A stretch of DNA of 64,000 nucleotides from Prorocentrum cordatum (GCA_963575745.1 CAUYUJ010018882.1:223833-287832); one strand, 5' to 3'. Shown: positions 32,839 to 45,293, numbered from the stretch's first letter. Translations and numbers: made by a program. The notes: a model not told the origin generated them from the letters alone.

Positions 32839-33060
32839 CTGCCTCTAATCAATCGCCCCCCTCTTCGTTCCTTCTCTCCTGGCGTTTTTTCCGCTCCTCC
32901 GTCCCTCCGCCTTCCTCCCTCCCAGTCTCCCTCGTTCTCCCCATCCTCTTTTTGCGGGGCCCACATCAATTCCAATGGCGGGCACATGTGCGCCCTCGAA
33001 AGATTGTCCGCCCGTTCAGGTTTGCCCGCCTGTCTAAGCCCGCCGCCCCCCGCAAAAAAA

Positions 33061-33170
33061 GAGACTCCCCCCAAAAGGGGTGTGATCGAAGGCGAAAAGG
33101 GCGGGCATCAAGGGTGTGGGGAACTCGTTCGGAATGACACACGGGCAAGTAAGAGCAAACAGTCTTATAA
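33061..33170. repeat. Dispersed repeat L, copy 1
   Basis: CCCCCAAAAGGGGTGTGATC, GAAGGCGAAAAGGGCGGGC, ATCAAGGG and AGAGCAAACAGTCTTAT. This aligns with 34035-34147. Confidence 0.7.
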
Positions 33171-33194
33171 TGATTGTTGCTGTTGTTTGTTGTG

Positions 33195-33379
33195 GTTGAA
33201 TTCTCATTTCGGAAAAATAATTAATGTTGATCCCCCACCACTGGTGCATATTGTTGTTCTCAATCATTGTGTGCCCCTCGACGCTCGCACCCTGTTTTTT
33301 GATGAAAAAAATATTCCTGCTCAAACTGGGCCCCTGGCCCCCGGGTTACAACAACAACGGTTCCCGCCTGAGACTTCCT
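33195..33379. repeat. Dispersed repeat K, copy 2
   Basis: Second copy of 30131-30318. It runs directly into another array of the 38-42 bp repeat, just as copy 1 ends at a CCGCCTGA-CTTCCT word, so repeat K and that minisatellite probably belong to one larger unit. Confidence 0.85.
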
Positions 33380-33580
33380 TACAATTTAGCCACGACCCCC
33401 GCTCCCGCCCGAGACTTCCTCGCATTTTATTCCGGAATCGCGCTCTCGCTTAGGACGTCCTTACAATTTATTCAGGAATCGCTCTCCCGGCGCTCTGGAG
33501 TCGCGCTCTCGCTAGAGACTTGCTTGCAATTTACTGAAGAATGGCCTTGCGTTGGAATTTCCTGCAATTTGCCGAAGCGC
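33363..33580. repeat. Degenerate 38-42 bp tandem repeat, array 2
   Basis: Same unit type as 31996-32480 (GAGACTTCCTCGCATTTTAT, then TCGCGCTCTCGC), about five units. Confidence 0.8.
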
Positions 33581-33883
33581 CGCGTTCCCGACACCCAGGC
33601 ACCCAGGAGTCGCGACCGTTGTGGCCCCATGTGCATGCCCTTCGTGGCCCCTCTGTCGCCATTCGTGTCCCCCTCACTGTCCTACGTGGCCCAGTTGCTA
33701 CCCTCAGTGGCCCCATAGTTGCCTTCTGTGACCCCGCATTATCTGCACTTCGTGGCCCCCGCTCGTTCGCGCTCTTCGTGGCCTCATACGCATTCCCTTC
33801 GTGTCCCCGCTGTCGCCCTTCGTGGCCTACTTCGTGCACTTCGTGGCCCTGCTGTCGTTCTCTCTCGCTCTGGCTTTCGCTCG

Positions 33884-33945
33884 TCGTCGCCGTCGTCGTC
33901 GTCGTCGCCGTCGTATTCGACGTCGTCGTCGTCGTCGTCGGTCCG
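33884..33945. repeat. (GTC)n tract
   Basis: CGTCGTCGC triplets, about 60 bp, next to a duplicated GGTCCGCGGCCGCCCCGCCG word (33940 and 33984). Confidence 0.85.
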
Positions 33946-34034
33946 CGGCCGCCCCGCCGATCAGCGCTGCCGCTGGCCAGGCCGACGGTCCGCGGCCGCC
34001 CCGCCGCTTGCCGGGGCCCGGCGTGCAGGGAAGA

Positions 34035-34147
34035 AAGGTATACCCCCCAAAAAGGGTTCGATCGAAGACGAAGAGGGCGGGTATCAAGGGTTTGGGAAAT
34101 ACGCGTTATTGGACACTCGAGGATATAAGGGCGAACGGTCTTAAAAT
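34035..34147. repeat. Dispersed repeat L, copy 2
   Basis: CCCCCCAAAAAGGGTTCGATC, GAAGACGAAGAGGGCGGGT, ATCAAGGG and GGGCGAACGGTCTTAAAAT. Second copy of 33061-33170, about 975 bp downstream in the same orientation. An AT-rich TTATTATT and TTGTTG patch follows. Confidence 0.7.
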
Positions 34148-34208
34148 TATCAATATTATTATTAATTTTATTATCATTGTTGTTGTTGTTGTTATTGTTT
34201 GTTGTCGT

Positions 34209-34386
34209 CGTCCCGCGACCCGGCCCGCGACCCACCCGCGACCCACCCCGCGACCCTCCCGCGACCCGGCCCGCGACCCGCTCGCCACCCACTCGCGACC
34301 CACCCGCGATCTGGCCCGCGATGCATTGCGACCCACCGTCGACCCACCCGCGACCCACCTGCGACCCAACCCGCGACCCACCTACA
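34209..34386. repeat. 10-12 bp minisatellite CGCGACCCACC
   Basis: About 16 units of CGCGACCC followed by two to four C/G/A/T bases. Reverse-strand frames give Gly-Arg-Trp-Val repeats. Confidence 0.9.
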
Positions 34387-34569
34387 TTGTTTGAACAACA
34401 AAATCGGCGCCTGCGGCGGGCTCGCTGTATAGCTTGAAAATGTTGCGCCTGCGGCGGGCTTCTTCAGTGCCTCGCTGACTGCAGGCGTCCCCGCCGACAC
34501 CTCACTCTTATCCGCAACTGCGCATTTATGTTTGGAACTGGATTCCCCTGCTCGCGACGCGCGCTTAGC

Positions 34570-37265
34570 AGCGCGCGCCAAGGCCTAGCAAGATCAGCGG
34601 CGCTGAGCAGGTATTCGCCGGGCTTCGCAACGCTTCGCACGACTTAGCAGGACTTAGAATCGCTTCAGCAGGGCCCAGCAGGGCTTGCAGGCCTGGGCAG
34701 GGCTTGCTAGGGCCTGGCTGGGCTGCGCAGGGGTTGGTAAGGCGTAGCAAGTCTCAGCAGCGCCCACCAGGACTTAGCAGGGCTTCGCAGGATCTAGCAG
34801 AGCGCTGAGAGGGCGCTGGGCAAATGCTGTGCAGAGCTTAGCATAGCTGAACAAGCTTCTCAGAGGCTGGGCGGGGCGCGCCCGTTCATAGCAAGGCTTG
34901 GCAGCGCCTCGCTAGAGTTAGTCGGGCTGGGCAGGGCTGACCAGCGCTTCCCATGGCTTAGCATGGCTTATATCAGGGCCTACCGCCCGCCAGGGCCCAA
35001 CAGCGCTCAGCAGCGACCAGCAATCCCCATGGCGGCTCAGCCAAGGTCAAAGCGGCGCGGCAGGGCTGAGCTGGGCCTGGTGCCGACGAGCATGGCGTAT
35101 CGAGGCACAGCAAGGTTTAGCAATGATTAGCGGTGCCTTGCACTGCTCGCAGGGCCTGGCATGGCCTGGCAAGTCTTCGCAGGGCATTGCTTGTCAGGGC
35201 TCAGCAGGGCCTGGGAGACGAGTTACTACTAGCAGGGCTTCGCAGTGCTTGCGTTCTTCGCAGGGTTTCGCAAGACAGAGCAGCGTTAGCAAGCAGGCCC
35301 CTGAGGGTGACGCAAAACATAACAAGGCACGGGTGCGCCTAGCAGCCCGTGGCCGGATTTGGCAGCGCTTCGCAAGGACTGGCAGGGCGTAGCAGTGCGC
35401 CTAGCAACGCTAAGCAAGGCATGGGAGCGCTGGGAAGCGCCGCGCAGCGCCCGGCAGCGCCCGGCAGGGCTTCGCAGCGCCTCGCAGGGCTTAGCGGGGC
35501 CACGCACGGCGTTTGAGCGCGATGCAAGGCTTGGCAGGGCTCAGCTGGGCTTTCTAGCAAAGCCTAGCAGCGCCGAGCCGCGCGCAGCATGGCTCCGCAG
35601 ATCTTCGCAGGGCCTGGCATGGGCAAGCAGCGCCTGCGCTTAGCGGAATTGCGCAGTGCGCAGCAGGTCTCTACTAGGGCTTATTGAGAAGGCCTGGAAG
35701 GGCTTATCACGGCTGCGCACGGCTTGGCAGGGCTTGGCAGCGCTTTGCCGCGCATAGGATCCTCTAGCATGGCTCATCAGCACCTTGTAAGGTCTTGCAA
35801 GGCGTAGCATGTCTTATCAGAGCTCAAGTTCCAGCAACGTCTAGCAGCGCGCAACTCCGCAGCACCTGGCAGCGATTCGCAAGACTTTTCAGCGCGCGAC
35901 AGCGCGTTGCAATGCTTGGGAGGGCTTAGGGGAAAAAAAATCAGCAGTGCTTCGCAGTGCCTAGAAGGGCCTTGAAGCCTTTAGTAGTGCGCAGCAGGGC
36001 TTAGCAGGGTCTAGCAAGGCTCAGCAGCGCCTGCCACCACATGGCAGCGCTTAACAATGGCAACCAGGGCTGGGCACTGCCTTGTACAGCTTAGCAGGAC
36101 TCAGCAGCACGTAGCAGCGCCTTGCACCGCTTAGCAGTTCTTAGCGCGTCTGAACACGGTCGAGCAGCGCTTCGCAATGCCTTGCAGGCCTTCGCAACGC
36201 TTGGCAGGCCTATGCAGCGGCTAGCAAGGGATAACAGCGTCAAGCAAGGCTTAGGAAGTCTGAGCAGGGCCTTGCAAGGCCCAGCAGGGCTTTGCCATGC
36301 TTCGCAAGGCATAGCAGCGCTCGGCTGCGCTTGGCACGGCCCAGCAGGGATGCCAAAAGGGCCTCGCATGACCTGGCAACGCTTTACGTGGCCGGCCTGA
36401 GTAGCGCGCGGCAGCGCTCAGCAGGGCTGCGCAGCGCTATGCGGCGCCCAGCAGGGCTGAGCCGCGCTCTGCATGGCCTAGCAATGCCCGGCCCTAGCTT
36501 GACAGAGCGTCGCTTAGCAGGGCTTGACAAGCGTTGGCCAGTGCTTAGCAGCGCCTAGCAAGATTGCGCAGCGCTTCGCCAGGATTAACCAGGACAAGCA
36601 GGGTCCTGGCGTGGCCCAGCAGCGCCTGACAACCCTTGGCAGCTTTCAGCAGTGCTAGCAATGCCTTGTAAGGCTTTGCAAATCTTATCAGGGCCAATGT
36701 TTTGCAGCGCGTAGCGGAGCTTCGCAATGCTTAACAACATTGAGCAGGGCTTAGCAAGACTTAGCAGCGCTTCGCAGGGCTTGCCAGGGCATATCAAGGC
36801 GTTGATTGGCTTTGCAGCGCTTGTCGACGCGTGACAACATTTTGTTGTGCTGAGCGGGGCCCAGCAAGGCTCGGCAACGCTTCGCAGGGCCTAGCAGGGC
36901 TCAGCAGGGCATAGTTGCACCCAGCAACGCTCGGCAAGGCTCGCCATGGTCCATTAGCGCCCAGCAAGGCTTAGCAGCGCTTCGCGAGGCTTGGCAGTGC
37001 TCAGCAAGACCGAGCAGGTCCTAGCAGGGACTAGTTGGGAAGAACAGCGCGTAGCATGGCTCAGCTGGGCATGGGAGGGCCTGGCTGGGCACGGCAGGGC
37101 TTAGCAAAACTTCGCAAGCCCTTGCAATGCTGAAACGGAATCAGCTGTGCCCAGCGGCGCTCTTCAGAGCAAGGCTAAGCATGGCACAGCAGGGCTTCGA
37201 AATGCCCGGCAAGGCTGCACGGGGCCTAGCAGCGTCCAGCTGCGCTTCGCAGCGCGTAGCAGTTG
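34570..37265. repeat. 10-bp minisatellite AGCAGGGCTT, 2.7 kb
   Basis: Roughly 250 degenerate units of about 10 bp (AGCAGGGCTT, AGCAGCGCTT, CGCAAGGCTT), giving regular AGC spacing over 2.7 kb. No other feature interrupts it. Stop codons are sparse because the unit lacks TAA, but no frame keeps a sensible composition. Confidence 0.9.
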
Positions 37266-37289
37266 GTAAAGCTTTCCTTCTCCGCGAGT

Positions 37290-39935
37290 ACAAACGTGCA
37301 CCAGAACTCACGTTCGCTTGAAGATCCGATCGCCCACCGCACAAGCTTCACTTTATTTGCCAAGCAAACATCCGGGATTGCCGAGCGCGGACAATGAGGG
37401 GCCGCCCGCGCGGGCGCATCCACGCGCGGGAAAGCTGCACCGTCTGCACGCGAAAACGCGCGCCTTAAATCATATTGAGTCGGAACCCCACTCGGCCACC
37501 AGGTAGGTTTCATTCTAGTTCCCAAGCTGGCAAGTCGACATTAGGAATGGGCGCGGAAGAAACCCCCCAGCGTGAGCTTGCGCTTGCGCGCGGGGGGTTC
37601 TGCATTGCCAATCATGCAACACATGCGCTAGAACTACGTTAACTTGCGAATGCAATTTGTGGCGGTTGAGCCCCCCCTGTAATTCCCTAGGCAGCATCGC
37701 GATTCTTAATGGCAGAACAGAACCCCCCGCGCGCGCCCGAAATCAGTTCTGCGTCGCACAGAATGCAAAACGCACACGAAACGCATGTCAGTTTGTAAAT
37801 GCTACTGGTCACCATTAGGGATGTGCGTTCGTTTTCCGGATAACGCGGCTGCTTCTCCAATGCTGAAGAACGCGCCAGAAACCGAATTAGCTTAGAAATC
37901 TAAACGGGGACCTTTCGAGTTTGCTTTAGCTCCGAGGCCGCCATAGTGATTTCTCCATAGTATACGACGCAGGACTCCCCGCGCGCGCGCGCTGTGAGTT
38001 CTGGTTTGTCTACTATGCGCAACGCGCGCCAAAACGCATGTGAACTTAGGAATCCAGTCTGTCATCGTTGAGGGTTGGCTCGGCCTTGCAGCCTAAGTTG
38101 GCGAATTCTCTATTGCGTTGACTTCGGGAATGCCCGCGCGCGCCGCCCGCGCGCGGGCGCGAGCGCTCGCGCGGGGAGTCCTGTATTATCCTTGACGCAA
38201 GCCATGCGCCAGAACCCGCATTCCTCGGGGATCCGATCTGTCGCCGTCAAGGGTGCACTTGGAATCTTTGTTGCCGGCAGCGCAGAAGCCCCCGCGCGCG
38301 CGGTCGCGCGCGCGCGGGGAGTTCTGTTTTATTCCGCCTGCAGAACGGACAAGGGGACCCACGTTAACTTGGAAATCCAAATGGTCATAGCTAACGGCTC
38401 GTCTTCGTTTTCAAACCACCGCGGCGCCGCGCCCAGCCCGGGCGTCCGCGCTCGCGCGCGCCGCGGGAAGTTCCGCATTGCCCGCGAAACACAACAAAAC
38501 ATGCACCATCACCTATGCCAGCTTGAAGATCAAATCTTTCGCAGTGAAGGATTGATTTTAGTTCCCAGGCCTTCGCGGCGACTTCTGTCGCGGGCAATGC
38601 AAGGCAAACCGCGACCGCGCGCGCGGGGAGTTAGGTATTTTCCTGCGGACAAAACATACGCCATGACCCGCGTCAACTTGGACCTGCATCCAGTCACCGC
38701 TCAGATTTGATGTTCGCTTCCAACCAAACATGTCGAGTCTTCGTTTGCGGACAATACAGACATGACCACGCGCGCTGCTGTCGCCAAAGTGCAGCATATA
38801 CACCAGACGCCATGTCAATTTGGGAATTCAAATGCAAGTGGCTGCCGTTGTGGGTTCACTTTAGCTTCCAAGCCAAAATTGCGACTTCTCTCTCTTCGGG
38901 AACACATATCATAACTCCCCGCGCGAGCGCGCGGGCGCCGGCGAGCGCGATGCGTTCCAGATTGTCCCAAATACGAAACGTGCACTAGGTCCAATGCAAA
39001 CTTGCAAACGGTCACCGTTAACGGTTCAAGTATGATTCCTGGCCAACATGGATGGACATTGCAGAACTCACGCGCGCGCTTGCGCGTCAGCGCGCGCGTG
39101 AGGAATTCTGCGTTGCCCGCAATCGAAAAACGACCGCGTTGGCCTGGGATGTTCCAAGTTTATATGGTTTCTGTCGTATGTTTGAGAAAATGGGCAAAGC
39201 CGAACTCCCCGCGCGCGCGTCGGCGCGCGCGGGGGAAGTTCTGTATTGTCTACAGGAAAAAACGCATTTGGGCACGGAAACTAAAAGTCAACGCCAGATT
39301 TCCATGTTAACAATTGTTCTGGCGTAAGTTTTGTCAAATGGACTATGCACAGCTCCCAGCGCGCTCGTGGGGAGGCATGTGTTGCCAGCAGTTGAAAAGT
39401 CGCCATAGTGGGCCTTTACAGATAGCAGATCGATTTCCCATGTAAACTTGGTGTCGTGTGTATATTTTGTGTAATGGATAACGCACAATGGAGCTATGTA
39501 TTGTCAGGAGTAGTAGGGGCGCCATGTTGAATTGGAAACTAAGGCGAACGCTTGACAATGGCAGATCTAATTCCACAGGTGTACATGGGCTCTGGTGCAT
39601 GTTTGTTTTGTGTTGCGGAGAAAGCAGAACTCCCCACGCGCTTGGGGAGCGCTGTATTGACCACGGTAGAAAAATCGGCCTGGTTGCCTGGAGACAAACA
39701 TGAAACCATTACGATGACCGAGTGGATTCTGAAGTTCGCATGGTTCCTTGCGTGAGTTCTAAATTTGGACAATACTGAATTCCTCACGCGCGTACGTGGA
39801 GAGTTCTGTGTTGTCCACGAGCGAAGCGTTGGCATGTTGGCCTGGGAAATAGTAGTGAGCCCTTCGCGGTGACCGATGGATGTTCGAAGTGCACATGGAA
39901 TCTCGTATATGTTTTGTATGCTGGACAATACAAAA
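37290..39935. repeat. About 150-bp satellite with GC-alternating hairpins
   Basis: About 16 diverged units. The recurring order is CAGAACTCCCC, a CGCGCGCG run, GGGGAGTTCTG (an inverted repeat), TATTGTCC with a short A-rich part, CATGCCAGAA, AACTTGGAAATCCAA, CTGTCACCGTTAACGG, and TTCCAAGCCAACATG. The centre of the hairpin is alternating CG/GCGC of variable length, best seen at 38130-38185, 38288-38325, 38918-38950, 39066-39110 and 39208-39236. Unit spacing is about 140-165 bp. Confidence 0.9.
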
Positions 39936-40231
39936 CGAGCCCACCCAAGTCCAATCCAGTCTTCGCCAGTCCAGTTTACTTCTGATCACTTCATCATTGT
40001 AGTCTTCTGCTCTATTTGGAATCGCGCTGGTTGATGTGCTCATCCTCCTCCTGCCTCCCCCTCCTCACCACCCATCATTATCAACCACCCGAATCTGACC
40101 ATCGCTATCTCCACGTCGCCCTCCTCGTCGACCCACGTCATTGTCTTCGTCACCTAACTCCTCCTTCTCCTAATCCTCACCGGCCCCTGTCCCTACTCTC
40201 GAATTCCTTCTCTGGTTCCCATTCCCGCTCA

Positions 40232-40600
40232 TGCCTGCTGCTCCATGTTCCCCCTTCTGCTCCCCCCTTCTCCCACTCCTTCTCCTCCCGCGCCTGCGGT
40301 TCCTCCTCCTATGAGCCTCCTGACCCCCTCCTCATCCCATTTTCCTCCTCCCCTGCCCCGTCTGCTCGTCCTCCTCCTACCCTGCCTCTCCTCCTCCCTC
40401 CTCCTCCTCCTTCGCATGCTCTTGCTCGCCCCTTCATCATCCCCTTTCACCTCCACCCCGCTCATCTTCCTAATTTCCCCTCCTCCTCCTCCTCTCCCTC
40501 CTCCTCCTCCTCCTCCTCCTCCTCCTCCTCCTCCTCCTCCTTCTCCTCCTCCTCCTCCCCCTTCTTCTTCTTCTTCTTCTTCTTCTTCTTCCCGTCCAGC
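40232..40600. repeat. Pyrimidine-rich block with (CCT)n and (TTC)n
   Basis: CTCCTC-rich from 40232, near-pure CCT at 40480-40560, then TTC to 40592. A GGCGGC-rich stretch follows to 40740. Confidence 0.9.
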
Positions 40601-40740
40601 GGCAAGGGCCTCGATCCCAGGCAGCGGCTCGATCAGGGCCTCCTCTGACGGCGGCGGGGGCGGCGGGGGCGGTGCGGGCGTCGCCGCGGCGGTGGCGGCC
40701 GCCGCCGCGGCGTCTGGCGCTGGCGGCGCCGCGGGCTGCT

Positions 40741-41984
40741 GGATGGGGGGGGGGGGGCGGGAGCCGGAGAGCCGACAAGTGGATGGCGTGGTTCCTCCGC
40801 CGTCATCGCGTGCGTCCCCACGTTTCTCCGGCTCCTCGGCCGTCTGTCAGAGAGCCGGCAGGGGGGGGGCCGGGCGGAGGAGAGAAAAGATCGGGGAGAT
40901 TGCCGCGGGGATGCGGAGAGAAGGTTCCGAGGGGTCAGGGGAGGAGGGGAGGAAGGTACTGTGGGGCGGGAGGAGGGCGGGAGAGGGTGACGGGAGAGGA
41001 AGGGGATGCAACGGCAGGGAAAACAATGGGGCAGGAGCGGCGGAGTGGGGGGGGTGATAGGAAGAGAGGTGGTGGCGAGGGGGCAAATGCGATTGGAGAG
41101 GGGGAGGGAGTAAGCCTAGCGACGATCCGAGAAATCAACGGGGAGCTCCGTGGGGTGTTGGAAGGCACTTTGGTACTCTAGTTTTCGTGGGTTCGTGCGC
41201 GAGTCACTGGGGGGGGGCTCTGGGGGGCGTTCGCACCGTTACTGGCAGAGTTCAGTAAGAGGCCATCTATGCTGCATTGTATGTTGTAGTTTTTTCTGGG
41301 CAAAATTTCGAGCGCTGGTAGATGCCATCGCGAATGTCTACGCGGAAGCCCGTCGGCGGGGCAGCTGCGTGGCACTGTCGGTTTGTGGTTCTCTTTTTCC
41401 AGACCTGTCGCACCGTCGCCCTGCTTCTTCGCGAAGCCTGTCGGGCTGGGCCGAACGAAATGCCTTTGGCTGTTCGATTCGTTTTTTTGTTTGGCTCCGG
41501 TCCTGACAGGCGCCCGCGCCCCTCGCCCATTGTATCGACGATGCCCGCTGCAGGGCCAGGTGCGATGCATTGCCTGGATTTGCTCTCGGTGTGCTTCAGT
41601 CCTCACATGCTCCCGTCCCTTTTGCCTGTGAAGCCCGCTGGGGACGGCTTCGCTGCGCGGTCTATTCTTGTGCTTCCTTGTATCGGGGGGGGGGGTCGGC
41701 AGTTGTGCCCGAGCAGGATTTGTTTCGCGAAGACCACAGTGGGGCTGGCTGCTCTGAGTTCTCGTGTCCGGGTTCTGCCTTCTGCCCATGATGTGGGAAA
41801 TTCGGTTCTCTCCACTACGCCGCGCGTGCTCCCTTTGGGGGCACAGACCCCCCCCGCGCTGGAAAGCTCGCGACGGACAGCTCTGGGATATCCTTTCGGT
41901 CGCTGGGAGAGGCCCCTATTCACCGCGGCTGCGGTCGGGCTGCTGCGTCGGCGTTCGAGGTCACCCCCCTCCTCACCTCCTCCT
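40741..41984. other. No gene recognised
   Basis: Purine-rich G tract region (40850-41120), then mixed sequence. Both strands are open across 41178-41790 and compositions are ambiguous; nothing is assigned. Confidence 0.4.
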
Positions 41985-42120
41985 CCTCCTCTTTCCTTTC
42001 CTCCTGCTCCTCCTCCCCCTCCTCCACTTCTCCTCCTCCTCCTCCTCCTCCTCCTCCTCCTCCTCCTCCTCATCCTCCTCCTCCTCCTCCTCCTCCTCCT
42101 CCTCCTCCTCCTCCTCCTCT
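41985..42120. repeat. (CCT)n trinucleotide tract
   Basis: About 135 bp, joining open frames on both sides into a false 414-codon plus-strand frame. Confidence 0.95.
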
Positions 42121-43114
42121 GGTTCTCTCCACTACGCCCGCCTCTCCATGTTTCTTCCCCTGCACTGCCGTCGCTTCGGCACTGCCTCGTGCACGATGCC
42201 GCTGCTGTGTCGCGACCCCTGGAAGCCCGTCGGCCCCTCCGGGCGCCCACCCAAGGTCCCATGGAGCTCCAGAGGGTGACTCTGGGGGGGGGCCGACGCG
42301 CCTCCGCGCGTGAGAGAACTGCAGAGATCGATCGGAAACGGCACGCGGTTCGAGAATCTCGCTCGAATGCGCAACAAAAACACCTGTCGCCATCTGGTCG
42401 GGCCGGATGCGCGCAAGACGCGACAGAGCGCAGTGTTTCGCTCAGACAGCGGCCACATTCGAGGAAGAAGTGCGAGAGCGCATTGTTTTCGCAAAGGAAT
42501 CATAGCCATCGCCCAGAACCACGACCCCAAAGGACAGCCCCCACAAAGAAGAAACTGCGGAGCTGAACACTTAGGTGCTAAAGCGAAAACGCCAAAGTGA
42601 AAGAGCTGGAAGTGCAAGGAAATTCAATCCGAACTCCTCCGCCTCCTCCGTCAATGGCGGACAGCCCCTCTTCCCCCTCCTCCTCCTTACGCCCCGTCAC
42701 TGTCGGACTCCTGCTCGTCCGACCCTGGCCCTTGTGATCCTTACGACCCTGAAGGGGTCATACGGGTCACCAGGCTTTGATGGCCCTTGTGACCCTAATG
42801 GGCCCTAATGCCCTTTCTGGGGCCGGCAAAATAACAATGTTAATTTGACCTGAACATCCTGTGGGTCATGAGGGTCATGATGTTCAGATTCTTCCATGAG
42901 CGCTTGCTCTAGAGGGGGCCCCGAGAAAGCTGTGAAGACCTGGTGAAACAAGCCTGCCCTATTCGATAGGCGGTCGGTGCCCCGAATTGCTCAGAGTACT
43001 TGCTCAAGGTTCCGATGGTAGATGGTAAGGAGACGGAGAGAGTACAGCGCATGATTTGGAGAAGAGAGAAAAGAGAAATAAAGACAGAACGAGAGAGAGA
43101 GAGAGAGATAGGAG
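42121..43114. other. No gene recognised; short hairpin
   Basis: Unassigned DNA. CTGAACATC at about 42851 and GATGTTCAG at about 42880 form a hairpin around GTGGGTCATGAGGGTCAT. GGTCA/TGACC words recur at 42700-42890. Confidence 0.45.
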
Positions 43115-43559
43115 AGAGCGCGCCCGTGGTACACTCCCGAAGAGGGGGTGGGGCCCCCCCTTAGAAACACCCCCTGGAACCTCCGATGCCAGACCCCCCC
43201 CGCCCCGCCTTTTTGTTCCGCCCCTCGGAAGATACCCCTCCCCCCTCCCTTTCGCGCTCCGGAAGCTACCTCCCCGCCCTCCCTGTCAAGGGGGGGGGCG
43301 AAGCTGCCCCCCCTTGCACCTCCCCTGCAGGAAGCCTCCACCCCCTCCTTTTTTCCGCCCCTCGGAAGCTACCCCCCCCCCTCCCCCCCTGTCGCGCTCT
43401 GGAAGCTATGCCCCCCCCCCTCCCTTTCCAAGGGGGAGAGAGCTCAGCTATCCCTCTCCCCTCTTTGAACCTCCCCATCCTGAAGCCCTCCCCCTCCCCC
43501 CCGGGGCTAAAAGGGGAGGAGCTTAGAAGCCCCACCCCAATTGACTAAAGGAAGGAACG

Positions 43560-45020
43560 CCGAAGATCAAAAGGGCGCCGAAAACCAACAGATTACCGAA
43601 ATCCAGGGAGCCATCGAAAACCGAAAGGGCGCGAAAACCAAAGGCCCGCCGAAAACCGAAGGAGCGCGAAAACCGAAAACGCGTCGAAAACCGAAGGTGT
43701 GCTGAAAGCCATAAGGGTGCTGAAAACCAAAGGGGCGCCGAAAACCAAAGGAGCGTTGAACACCAACAGGGCGCCGACAACAAAAAGAAAGTCGAAATTC
43801 AAAGGAGAGCTGAAAAACAAAAGAGCGTCGAAACGCAAAGAAGCGCCGAACAACCAAACAGCGCCGAAATCCGAACGAACGCCGGAAACCTAAGAGGCGC
43901 CGAAATTAAAAAAAGGCTCCGAAAACTAAAGAGGCGCCGACAACCAAAGAGGCGCCGAAAACCAACAGAGCGCCGAAAACCAAAAGGCCGCCGAAAACCA
44001 AAGAGCACCGAAACCCAAAAAGGCGTGAAAAAAAATGTCGCCGAACTTGAACAGGGCGCCGAAACTGAAGGGGCGCCGAAAACCAATAGGGCATCGACAA
44101 CCAAAGGGTCGCCAAACACCAAAATGGCACCGACAGTCAAACGTTGCCGAAAACCAAAGGGGCGCCGAAAGTTAAGGGGGCACCGATAACCAAAAACCAA
44201 AGGGGCGCCGAAACCCAAGGGGGCGCAGAATATTAAAAGGAAGACGATTACCAGAACAGCGCCGAACACAAAAAAGGGGTGCGGAAAAACCAAAGAGCGC
44301 TGGAAAACAAAGGGCGACGAACACCAAAAGGACACCGAAAAGCAACGATACGCCGAAAACCACGAGGGCGCCAAAAACCAACTGGGCGCCGACAACCAAC
44401 TGGGCGCCGAAAACAGCAGAAGCTCCGAAGACGGACATGTCGCCAAGAACAAAAAGGGCACCAAAAAACCAAAGACGCGTCGAAAACCAAAAGGGCGTCG
44501 AAATCCGAAGGACGCCCCTCCCAAAAAGAGCGCCGGAAACCAAAGTAACGTCGAAAACCACAAGTGCGCCGACAACCTAAGACGCGCCGGTAACCATAAG
44601 GGCGCCGAAAACCGAAGGGCGCCAAAAACCAAAGCAAAGACGCGCCGAAAGCCGAAGGGCGCCCAAAACCAGAGGGGTGCCGAAAACCAAAGAGCACCGA
44701 AAACCAACAGGTGCCGAAAACAAAAGGGGCGCCGAAAATCAAAAGGGCGCCGAAAACCTAAAAAGCGCCGAAAACCAAAGGAGCGCCGGAACCCGAAAAG
44801 GCGCCGAAGACTAACGATGCGCCGAAAACCACAGGCTGCGCAGATAACTAGAAGGGCGTCAAAAACCAAAGGAGCGCCGAAAACCACAGGAGCGCCGAAA
44901 CCCAAAAGGGTACCGAAAACCAAAGGAGCGCCGAAAACCAAAGGGGCACCCAAGGTCCAAGGGGCCACGAAAACCAGCGAGGCGCCGAAAAGTCAAGAGA
45001 CGCCGAAAACCACGCCAGGG
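43560..45020. repeat. 18-bp minisatellite GGCGCCGAAAACCAAAG
   Basis: About 80 units of GGGGCGCCGAAAACCAAA, mostly 17-18 bp. Because 18 is a multiple of three, the minus strand keeps a 390-codon frame of the hexapeptide FGFRRP (43799-44968). I regard that frame as a by-product of unit length. Confidence 0.95.
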
Positions 45021-45293
45021 CCCTCCAGCTGGAAAAACCAACAGAAGGAGGGGGGAGGGGGGCGGGTGGCTTCGGAAGCCCCCCCCGCCCCCTTTTGGAA
45101 AGGGGAGCCCGTGCTGACCCGAAGAGGGGGGGGTAGCTTCCAAGCCCCCCACCCCCTGTAGTCAGGGACCCCCAGCTACAAAATCCTATTAAAAGGATTG
45201 GGTGGGGGGCAGCTTCGGAAGCTCCGGGGGTAGCTTCCAATCCTCCCCCCTCTTTTGCTAGGCCCCCCCCCCAGCTAAAATATCCGCACAAAA

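Noticed and set aside
30131-33379. Repeat K pair as long terminal repeats of a retrotransposon
   Set aside because: They are 3 kb apart in the same orientation, but the interior is tandem repeats and CCT tracts with no gag, protease, integrase or primer site.
37290-39935. CRISPR-like array
   Set aside because: Units are about 150 bp, diverged along their whole length, with no constant short repeat separated by unique spacers and no cas genes.
41322-42566. 414-codon plus-strand open frame
   Set aside because: The middle is a CCT tract translated as poly-Leu. The flanks are open on both strands with no family signature.
43799-44968. 390-codon minus-strand frame of FGFRRP hexapeptides
   Set aside because: An 18-bp repeat without stops stays open automatically; there is no start context or unique domain.
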